Positions 25,825-32,050 of a stretch of DNA of 41,953 nucleotides are shown one piece after another; within the stretch, counting starts at the first letter, position 1; each line of letters starts with the position of its first letter. The stretch covers positions 1 to 41,953 of IMG/VR virus record IMGVR_UViG_3300035698_008725; one strand, given 5' to 3'. The translations under genes were made by a program, and so were the position numbers. Origin of the DNA: a virus. The notes beneath the pieces were generated by a model that worked only from the letters and a program-made list of their open reading frames with translations, was not told where the DNA came from and ran no database searches.

Positions 25825-26750
25825 TATGATATTTCCGCATCAGAAGTTATCGTTACGGTATCCGTGTACACTTGCTTAACTGCATCCGGCGCCAATTGAT
25901 ATCTGATATCACTTTCCTCGATCCGTACAGTTTCAAATTCTTGGTGCATCAATATACCGCGCCAGCGGCTATCACTCTTATTAACTATTTCCCATACAAC
26001 GCCTTCGTTACGTCCCATCGTACCAATAATAATATCATAATTATTTACGTAGGGTGCATTATACGCTATCCAATGGCGCAGATCCCGTCTTTTTACTCTA
26101 CCAATTTGTTCTACGGGACGTTCTTCGGCAACCATAGGAACTCTTACCAAAACAGTATTAGTAGGGTTATATTTGGTAGCCAGCGTAGTATACTGCGTGA
26201 ACGCCGCAGGATAACCAGTACCTCTACAAAGCGGACATTCTCTATTGGGATATCCTGTTGATCTATCTACACAGGAACAAATATTCCGATACGAATAGGA
26301 TACATTACCTGGAGTAAAGTCTCCATTGAACCACACTTTAACGGCGCCTGCCGTGTCGGAATCGACACCCGTTACGTTCTCTAATGAATATTCGGTATCA
26401 TAAACTAAAGAGTCCTTATCAAATACTCTTGTGAGTTCAGTAGCATCGTTAAAGAGTCGAAATGCGCCATCTTGTGTCCGAGAATTGGGGTGAACATCTT
26501 CACCATCACCCGGTTCCCAAATATATGCAGAGTATTGCGTAGAAGTAGTTTCCCACGAAGTGATAGACTTACTGCGAAATTCCCCTCGGTTTTCGCGCTG
26601 AAACACAAAGAACGGCTCTCCCCCCACGCGTATCTGCAGGGTGTGAGATTCTCGCATGTAGTCCGTAACTTCTGCGTCAAGCCCTAAAGAACAGTCGACA
26701 TACAACTCCTCACCACTACTCAAAGGATTTCCTGAATTTACGATCGGCAT
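25824..26750 (-). CDS. Head-tail neck protein with CxC-CxxC zinc motif
   Basis: The 308-residue product has a zinc-binding-like cluster at C158, C160, C172 and C175 (ICSCVDRS and ECPLCRGTGY). After this lies a conserved-looking region NYDIIIGTMGRNEGVVWEIV (about 237-256) followed by WRGILMHQEFETVRIEESDI, a pattern resembling head-tail joining proteins. It ends in the shared motif DTVTITSDAEI. It sits between the connector gene and the tail-completion gene. The function is inferred from position and fold pattern. Its start overlaps the GIY-YIG gene end by 13 bases and its ribosome site (GGAG) lies within that gene. Confidence 0.5.
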   Translation of the reverse strand: MPIVNSGNPLSSGEELYVDCSLGLDAEVTDYMRESHTLQIRVGGEPFFVFQRENRGEFRSKSITSWETTSTQYSAYIWEPGDGEDVHPNSRTQDGAFRLFNDATELTRVFDKDSLVYDTEYSLENVTGVDSDTAGAVKVWFNGDFTPGNVSYSYRNICSCVDRSTGYPNRECPLCRGTGYPAAFTQYTTLATKYNPTNTVLVRVPMVAEERPVEQIGRVKRRDLRHWIAYNAPYVNNYDIIIGTMGRNEGVVWEIVNKSDSRWRGILMHQEFETVRIEESDIRYQLAPDAVKQVYTDTVTITSDAEIS

Positions 26751-27472
26751 TTTCTACGTCTCTCCCATACACGTTTTGCCGATTCCTGCATTTTCCGACA
26801 AGTTTCAGGAGAATGTGCACGTCCTTTCTGCGCCTTGCTCATTTTCTGTTTAGTCTCATCAGAAAATTTCCTTCCTTTATTAGCTCTACTAATCTTTTGT
26901 TTTGTTCCCTCTGTATGGATTTTTCCATACATAGGGTTATTTTTTCCTACAAACTGCCCTCTACTCGTTTTACTTATTTTCCGCCTAGTCTCTTCAGACC
27001 GGGGAATACCCTTATTCCACGGAGACCTACCTAAAACCGTTTCACGCATTTTACATAGTGCATCAGAAGAATAAGTCTTACCTGCGAACGGATTCAGATG
27101 AGTCTTCTGGTAGATTAATTGAGCATTACTTATTTTCTTACGAGTTTCTTCAGAACATTTTCGTCCACTAGAACCATCTCCTCCTTCTGTAAGATTACAG
27201 AGAGATCCTTCTTTTAGATCTCTACGGCCAATGTACTTAATCCAGTACTTCTCCCAACGAAAAGCCGCTTCTTCAGCAAGATTAATATGTAGGAAATGGA
27301 TTTTAATATTATCTACACCTACTTTACGAATCTTATTTTTAAGGAGGCTATTTCTGTGATTAGTACTTAAATGGCCAGAGATATTACTAGCTCTATTATC
27401 TTTCCCTTTTCCAATATAAAAGGGCACACCATCCAAAGTTAAATACATATAGACGTAAAAATCATTCGGCAT
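26738..27472 (-). CDS. GIY-YIG homing endonuclease with NUMOD3 repeats (copy 2)
   Basis: The 244-residue product has the same layout as the gene at 14584-15291: a GIY-YIG-type domain (VYMYLTLDGVPFYIGKGKDN, then RWEKYWIKYIGRRDLKEGSL) and several NUMOD3-like repeats (SEETRKKISNAQ, SEETRRKISKTSRG, DETKQKMSKAQKGRA). The two nuclease domains match at most positions over about 85 residues, so they arose by duplication; the repeat regions differ more. A NUMOD3-style GKNNPMYGK element is visible near residues 150-165. It lies next to the plus-strand tRNA and overlaps the neck gene start by 13 bases, leaving that gene intact. Confidence 0.85.
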   Translation of the reverse strand: MPNDFYVYMYLTLDGVPFYIGKGKDNRASNISGHLSTNHRNSLLKNKIRKVGVDNIKIHFLHINLAEEAAFRWEKYWIKYIGRRDLKEGSLCNLTEGGDGSSGRKCSEETRKKISNAQLIYQKTHLNPFAGKTYSSDALCKMRETVLGRSPWNKGIPRSEETRRKISKTSRGQFVGKNNPMYGKIHTEGTKQKISRANKGRKFSDETKQKMSKAQKGRAHSPETCRKMQESAKRVWERRRKCRS

Positions 27473-27490
27473 TAATATAGTTCCATTTGA
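27471..27490 (-). repeat. 20-base intergenic repeat, copy 1
   Basis: The minus strand reads TCAAATGGAACTATATTAAT and runs into the ATG of the GIY-YIG gene. It matches 36420-36439 at 19 of 20 positions. No other copy was seen. It may be a phage regulatory element or a remnant of a shared insertion. Confidence 0.5.
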
Positions 27491-27547
27491 TTGTTATTCA
27501 ACGACTTACAACGATCCACATCAATTCTATGAACTATTATAGAGTAT

Positions 27548-27631
27548 GCCCCTGTGGTGAAACTGGTAAACACAGCTGCCTGATAAGCAGCCGCCTGGCA
27601 GGGCTTATGGGTTCGAATCCCATCAGGGGCA
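27548..27631 (+). tRNA. Class II tRNA, Leu-like body with GAU (Ile) anticodon
   Basis: All cloverleaf parts are present on the plus strand. The acceptor stem GCCCCTG/CAGGGGC is perfect; the D-arm GTG-AAACTGGTAAA-CAC closely resembles bacterial tRNA-Leu D-arms; and the anticodon stem GCTGC/GCAGC is perfect with loop CTGATAA, giving anticodon GAU. The 15-base variable arm can form GCCT-GGCA-GGGC, and the T-arm is ATGGG-TTCGAAT-CCCAT. The discriminator base is A, and CCA is not encoded. A long variable arm defines class II (Leu, Ser, Tyr), yet GAU reads Ile codons AUU and AUC, and loop bases U36-A37 match t6A-type tRNA-Ile. It is the only plus-strand gene, 18 bases from a head gene. No clear plus-strand promoter is visible. 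Confidence 0.85.
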
Positions 27632-27649
27632 TATTCCATATAATTATCC

Positions 27650-28429
27650 TTACGCAAACTTGCTGGTGCCACGGAGGGCCCTGGAAAGTGACCTCGGGAA
27701 ACCAGTGGTTGAACTGAACATTCCTCGAACATTGACGTGATCCAACGCATATTTCATCCGCATTGCTTTCAAATCTGTACTATATTTTTGCATCATCGTA
27801 TTAAAAATTCCTGCATACTTTGCACTACGATCACGAGTCAATGAAATACCATTATCATTATAGATGAAATGCTTCCCAGCTTCGTATATCCCTAATGCAG
27901 TGAGTCCATTTATAAGCGCCCCCTGTTCAATAATAGCCCAATATGGTTGAGGAATACCTGTAAACGTGTGAAAAGTGATAGCAGGGGGATAAGCATTCCA
28001 CCAATTCAAACCGTCTTGCAGGAAATCAAGAATCTCTCGATCCCGCGGAAATTTATTCGCAAATCCGCCCATATCCGCGTGCATATACAGTTTAGATCGC
28101 ACCCGCTCCGCCATCTGCGCCTTAATAATAGATTCGCGACGATCCTCAATTTTAAACACATTTGGAATATCTTGAGTAGCTTCGAGACCAAGTGCGTCAG
28201 ATTTCCACCAAACTCCATAGTAACCATAAGACCAAGTAGAGTTAGGACTAATTTCTATCCAGTATTTGCCACCGCCGGCATGCGTAGCTGTTTGGTTTTG
28301 TACAAGAATACCACCTGTTTGATATTGCACAGTAGCGTCAACGCTTCCAGAAGGTTGTACAGGATCACCGTTCTGATCCTTGAACTCTGTCCAAACACGC
28401 TCAACCTGATCACGATATACGATCTGCAT
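27650..28429 (-). CDS. Probable head-tail connector/adaptor protein
   Basis: The 259-residue product begins with a small beta domain (RVWTEFKDQNGDPVQPSGSV, YYGVWWKSDALGLEATQ). It continues with a helical half containing FPRDREILDFLQDGLNWWNA (about 127-146) and AIIEQGALINGLTALGIYEA (about 163-182), the layout of neck or adaptor proteins that close the portal. It lies three genes downstream of the MCP hairpin group and just before the neck gene, separated by the tRNA and a GIY-YIG gene. The C-terminus is basic and Ser/Arg-rich. Family membership is inferred. Confidence 0.45.
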   Translation of the reverse strand: MQIVYRDQVERVWTEFKDQNGDPVQPSGSVDATVQYQTGGILVQNQTATHAGGGKYWIEISPNSTWSYGYYGVWWKSDALGLEATQDIPNVFKIEDRRESIIKAQMAERVRSKLYMHADMGGFANKFPRDREILDFLQDGLNWWNAYPPAITFHTFTGIPQPYWAIIEQGALINGLTALGIYEAGKHFIYNDNGISLTRDRSAKYAGIFNTMMQKYSTDLKAMRMKYALDHVNVRGMFSSTTGFPRSLSRALRGTSKFA

Positions 28430-28431
28430 AC

Positions 28432-28863
28432 TTATTCATCCTGTATTATATATGAGCCATTCGGAAGAATTGCTAAATATCTCTTTATATTTCGACCAGC
28501 TAAATTCGCCTGAAATCCGAGCGCAGTAAAATTTACGGCAGGAGTACCAGGAAAAGTATCTGGAGCCAAAGCAGCCGCATGAGTACCAAAATGGACGGTT
28601 TCTCGTACAAAATAGATTGGTCGAATATTATCTAAAGAATCGATATCAACACCAGAAGCAAAGAAATGGATAGGATCATTTTCCCCTACATAAGCAGAAA
28701 ATCTTCCATCCTCCATTCTAACCCTGAAAACTTTGTCGTCCATAATTATAGATAAACTCTCAAGATCATCCAACCGTGCTAGTACTTTACCGAATAGAAT
28801 TTCTTTGCCATCTTCGTTAATCGCATTAAGTATATCACCATTACTAAACTGTGCTTGCCACAT
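28432..28863 (-). CDS. Unidentified head-region protein
   Basis: The 143-residue protein has a beta-rich N-terminal half (QFSNGDILNAINEDGKEILF, then RVRMEDGRFSAYVGENDPIHFF) and a C-terminal half ending YLAILPNGSYIIQDE. It resembles a small beta-barrel with a ligand loop, but I do not recognise a family. AGGA lies 6 bases upstream of the ATG, and the gene ends 2 bases before the connector gene. The 111-base gap upstream (28864-28974) is AT-rich and shows no gene or strong promoter. Confidence 0.45.
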   Translation of the reverse strand: MWQAQFSNGDILNAINEDGKEILFGKVLARLDDLESLSIIMDDKVFRVRMEDGRFSAYVGENDPIHFFASGVDIDSLDNIRPIYFVRETVHFGTHAAALAPDTFPGTPAVNFTALGFQANLAGRNIKRYLAILPNGSYIIQDE

Positions 28864-28974
28864 TTCCTGTCCTTTTCCATATAGAATTAGACGCGAAACC
28901 GATTGAATTCATTTCCGCATCTAATAATTTGTTGGTTAGTATTGTATTACTACCATAATATCGCTAATTTAAAG

Positions 28975-29496
28975 TTACGTTCTGTCGTAGGTAAGTGAAA
29001 TTGTCTTCTGATTCACCGGTCCTGCAGCAATCCCAGATGCGGTCTGTATCTGAAATACCATCATCGAAGAACGAGCACCTGACGCATATCCCGGAGTACT
29101 TTGATAATCAGCCTGCGCTAAAGTATTATCAGTATAATTAGGTAAACATATATTATTAGCACCAGGTAAAGACGTCGGAATAGCGGCAACTCCTAAAATA
29201 GTTTGCGTAGGAGAACCAGATTTCGTATGACTCCCTGAAAATACAAGGGACTCGCCTGTAACATACGCACCAGCAGATTTATATAATTTTGCGTTAGCTA
29301 CAGAGGTAAACGACCCCGACCATTGCGCCTTCCAATATTTTACATAACTATTAGAAGCTGCCGCAATGGGATTACTAGCGGGAGTTAAGTCTATGCTATC
29401 AGCAGAACCAAAATTAAGATTAGTTGCTAATCCCGTGCCTTGCGCTGCTGCTGCCGCCGCACCATTGTATTCAACCCATGTAACCGTTACGGCCAT
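28975..29496 (-). CDS. Beta-rich virion protein, unidentified
   Basis: The 173-residue product has the Ala/Ser/Thr/Gly-rich composition of phage surface proteins. It starts MAVTVTWVEYNGAAAAAAQG and ends in a strand SLTYDRT. Residues about 50-95 (YVKYWKAQWSGSFTSVANAK) suggest a jelly-roll-like decoration domain. It lies between small head genes. It could be a head decoration or collar protein; the evidence is composition and position only. Confidence 0.4.
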   Translation of the reverse strand: MAVTVTWVEYNGAAAAAAQGTGLATNLNFGSADSIDLTPASNPIAAASNSYVKYWKAQWSGSFTSVANAKLYKSAGAYVTGESLVFSGSHTKSGSPTQTILGVAAIPTSLPGANNICLPNYTDNTLAQADYQSTPGYASGARSSMMVFQIQTASGIAAGPVNQKTISLTYDRT

Positions 29497-29512
29497 TTAT
29501 CTAGTCTCCTTA

Positions 29513-30178
29513 TTATTCTGCCACTTCTTGCTGTGCGATTTCTGCACCAGCACGGGCTTCATCGGCGTCTTCAGCCGCATCAAGTTTTAGCTTTGCTTCT
29601 TGCTGCCTTTCATTAAATTCATCAGCAGGTACATCCATACTGACATTCATAGATAATTCGGACACAGACATCGCATCTTGACGTCCCATAGGTACAGAAT
29701 CCATCTCTCTTTCAACTTTTGCGGCCGCGTCATCTTTCTTTGAAAATTTGTGATCCACTCTGTGGATTTCATCTTTGCTGACTTGTACCTGCTCCTCAAT
29801 GAGCCTGCGTGTCTCTGCGGTAATATTGGAACGTGTTTGTATTTCCATATTAGTCCGCTTAACATCCCGTTCTGCTTGAGTATATTGTGCCGCGATGTGT
29901 GACGCAGTTTCCGGACGTAACGTTTGAATTGTCGAAGGTGATACTGTGTCTACAGTTAACTTATCATCTTCAGAACATTTTACCAAATGACCTACTTTCA
30001 AACTAGTAGCTAAACTGGAACATCTATCAATAACTTCGGGCAGGAACATATCACTCAAATTGACACTCTCGTGACAATCAATAGAAAGTGTTCTACCATC
30101 AATATCCAGTAGCACTTGGTGACCCTCCTGGGCAACTACAATAACGTCTTCTATTTTCTTTTCTTCTTGCTCTACCAT
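29513..30178 (-). CDS. Acidic, partly coiled-coil head-region protein
   Basis: The 221-residue product has an N-terminal beta segment (DVIVVAQEGHQVLLDIDGRT), a long charged helical middle (about 95-150, AERDVKRTNMEIQTRSNITA) and an acidic C-terminal helix rich in Glu, Ala and Lys (KLKLDAAEDADEARAGAEIA). The pattern suggests a rod-like or disordered virion component or assembly factor. It follows the 62-residue gene by 6 bases. No family is recognised. Confidence 0.45.
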   Translation of the reverse strand: MVEQEEKKIEDVIVVAQEGHQVLLDIDGRTLSIDCHESVNLSDMFLPEVIDRCSSLATSLKVGHLVKCSEDDKLTVDTVSPSTIQTLRPETASHIAAQYTQAERDVKRTNMEIQTRSNITAETRRLIEEQVQVSKDEIHRVDHKFSKKDDAAAKVEREMDSVPMGRQDAMSVSELSMNVSMDVPADEFNERQQEAKLKLDAAEDADEARAGAEIAQQEVAE

Positions 30179-30184
30179 TACACT

Positions 30185-30373
30185 TTACTCCTTCTCAAGA
30201 TCCTCAACAATACTTGTAACACCATTCCAGGCATCTGATGTTATATCTCTAATCGTCTGCTTATACGCTTTACACTGGCCTTCTTCAAGACCCATCTGTT
30301 CTACAGTGTTATATAACTGCGCCCTTTGACGATTCATGATCTTATCTAATTTATCTTTCGTCTCTTGAGCCAT
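30185..30373 (-). CDS. Small helical protein after the capsid gene
   Basis: The 62-residue product appears wholly helical and charged (KLDKIMNRQRAQLYNTVEQM), ending in a basic/acidic EDLEKE tail. It lies just after the hairpin that follows the capsid gene, with AAGGAAGG about 9 bases before its ATG. It may be a small assembly factor. No family is recognised. Confidence 0.45.
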   Translation of the reverse strand: MAQETKDKLDKIMNRQRAQLYNTVEQMGLEEGQCKAYKQTIRDITSDAWNGVTSIVEDLEKE

Positions 30374-30404
30374 TTATCAAAACCTTCCTTTATCTTCTTT
30401 TAGA

Positions 30405-30432
30405 ATGGAGCGGGGAATTAACCCCGCTCCAT
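30405..30432 (-). terminator. Strong hairpin after the major capsid gene
   Basis: ATGGAGCGGGG (30405-30415) and CCCCGCTCCAT (30422-30432) make a perfect 11-bp GC-rich stem with a 6-base loop in the 92-base gap after the capsid stop. No T-run follows on the minus strand, so it may be a partial terminator or an mRNA-stabilising structure that lets the capsid be expressed above the downstream genes. Confidence 0.6.
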
Positions 30433-30465
30433 AATTATAAATCATTCTACGAATACTATCCTAGC

Positions 30466-31437
30466 TTAGGACGGGTATCCGGAGAACGTTCCTCTCGCAA
30501 CAGAATTGGCGTTAACCAACAGCATACCGAGCTCTTCATAACCGACATAGCCGATTAATGCTTCTTTCGGAGTGTCATCCGGAAGGAGGATAAGATCAGT
30601 ACGAATAGGTAGTACACCAGTAAATCTCGGCTCAGAATAACAATAAACCCAGTTATTCGGAACCAGACGAGATACGATAAGATCAATGCCCCACAACGAA
30701 CCAACTAGGCCTGTCTGCCAGATTTCACGCTGAGTTACAGGATCCACATCGGTGGATGTCCATGCACGTAGGTGCGAATACGACTTGAAATTCATCAGAT
30801 ACGCATACGCAGGAAGGTCCCATTTCATAATCTCAGCGGACAGCTGATTCATGAAATCCTTAGAACAACCACCAGTCGAAGTGATAATTGGGTTCTTTGT
30901 AGTGTTCGCAGCAACGGTCGTTTCGGTCAGTGCTAAGAACTGAGTATCCTCTTCGATCTGCACAGCGATACGAATCCGCTCTTGCATACGATCAAGGACA
31001 TTGAAACGACGTTGCTGAATTTCTTTCAACCGAATTGCCGCAGGCGCAAAGATTTCCCACGTAATCGGCTCGATATATTCGCCTTCAACGATGAACTGGA
31101 CAGATTCGCCCTTCTTCGTTACCGTAGCGGCAAAAGCGTTAATATCGCGATCGTATCTCGCAATTTGACCCTGACCAAGAACGTCGATCTCGAAGAATCT
31201 ACGTGCCATGCCCTGATAATCAAGTTGCGTACGAATCGGAATAGCCATCTGAGCTCCAAGAGCTTGACGACCTGCTTCTGTTTGTAGAAGCGTAAAAATC
31301 TGATCGGCTTCACTAGCATCAGTATACTGAGTGTAAGGATCAGTGGTAGAGAAATCAGCTCGCTTCTCTACACCAAAGCCTGCATTAGGAGCAGTCTTTT
31401 CGAACCCCGGAGGGTATGAACTAGCTTGCTTACGCAT
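30466..31437 (-). CDS. Major capsid protein (HK97-type fold)
   Basis: The 323-residue product has the layout of phage major capsid proteins. A charged N-terminal arm is followed by GQIARYDRDINAFAATVTKK and a PITWEIFAPAAIRLKEIQQR (about 122-141) block, a helical spine with NVLDRMQERIRIAVQIEEDT, a central A-domain stretch (LRAWTSTDVDPVTQREIW), and a late YVGYEELGMLLVNANSVARG segment. It follows the protease/scaffold and decoration genes, the standard order, and is followed by a strong hairpin. AGGAGG lies 11 bases upstream of the ATG, the same spacing as in the decoration gene. Confidence 0.8.
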   Translation of the reverse strand: MRKQASSYPPGFEKTAPNAGFGVEKRADFSTTDPYTQYTDASEADQIFTLLQTEAGRQALGAQMAIPIRTQLDYQGMARRFFEIDVLGQGQIARYDRDINAFAATVTKKGESVQFIVEGEYIEPITWEIFAPAAIRLKEIQQRRFNVLDRMQERIRIAVQIEEDTQFLALTETTVAANTTKNPIITSTGGCSKDFMNQLSAEIMKWDLPAYAYLMNFKSYSHLRAWTSTDVDPVTQREIWQTGLVGSLWGIDLIVSRLVPNNWVYCYSEPRFTGVLPIRTDLILLPDDTPKEALIGYVGYEELGMLLVNANSVARGTFSGYPS

Positions 31438-31457
31438 AATAAGTAATACCTCCTAGG

Positions 31458-32012
31458 TTATCCGAAAAGGATAACGCCTAATGTGTAACTGTTACCGGCT
31501 GCTGGTACTTTGGTGACAAAACCAATTGGAATCGGCGGAAGATCTACACCACCTGCGGTAGGACTAACGGTCGTAGTCCACTTACCTGCAGCACTCGCGT
31601 ACAACAGATCCATAAGACTAGCGCTTTCCACATTACCCAGAGTAGAACCCTGTTCATAGGTCTTGGTAGCAGTACCGTGAACGATTTCAAACTCACTGTG
31701 ACCATGTAAGAGAGTAACTTTAGATCCACTCGGTTGCGACATTCCCGTGACAGCGGAAGAATAATCAGCCGAATTTTCTAGAGCAACACCCATAATAGCC
31801 GAACCTGATGTGGAGCAGAGTGAAACATACGGGGCAACACCGTTGCCTATGTTAGTTCCAGCAGTAGAAATTACGAATAAGTTCCCTGCGTACCACGTTC
31901 CAGTTGGAGCTTGATTGCTGTTATAAGGATCTCCGCCGATTGCAGCAGACGCGACATTGAATGTCTGCTTAATACCGAAGAAACCCCTAAGGGTGATTGA
32001 GGGAGAGGACAT
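31458..32012 (-). CDS. Probable head decoration protein
   Basis: The 184-residue product is beta-rich and Ser/Thr/Gly-rich (TGTWYAGNLFVISTAGTNIG, then SKVTLLHGHSEFEIVHGTAT) and lies between the protease/scaffold and the capsid gene, where lambda gpD-like decoration or head-stabilisation proteins are encoded. AGGAGG precedes the ATG by 11 bases. The function is inferred from context and composition. A second capsid component is the alternative. Confidence 0.6.
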   Translation of the reverse strand: MSSPSITLRGFFGIKQTFNVASAAIGGDPYNSNQAPTGTWYAGNLFVISTAGTNIGNGVAPYVSLCSTSGSAIMGVALENSADYSSAVTGMSQPSGSKVTLLHGHSEFEIVHGTATKTYEQGSTLGNVESASLMDLLYASAAGKWTTTVSPTAGGVDLPPIPIGFVTKVPAAGNSYTLGVILFG

Positions 32013-32032
32013 AGGTTATAAAACCTCCTAAC

Positions 32033-32046
32033 GTTAAACGTTTAAC
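32033..32046. promoter_or_regulatory. Perfect palindrome GTTAAACGTTTAAC
   Basis: A 14-base perfect palindrome lies in the 38-base gap between the scaffold/protease stop and the decoration gene, just upstream of its AGGAGG. It could be a protein-binding site or a small hairpin. No function can be assigned from one copy. Confidence 0.35.
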
Positions 32047-32050
32047 AATA

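Noticed and set aside
27548-27631. Reading the tRNA as a nonsense suppressor
   Set aside because: The 7-base loop is fixed by a perfect 5-bp stem, so the anticodon is GAU; TAA in the loop is not in the anticodon position. Genes here use all three stop codons normally.
27472-27750. A minus-strand open frame of 92 codons across the tRNA region
   Set aside because: It runs antisense through the tRNA (its translation APDGIRTHKP is the typical reverse reading of a T-arm) and overlaps the end of the connector gene.
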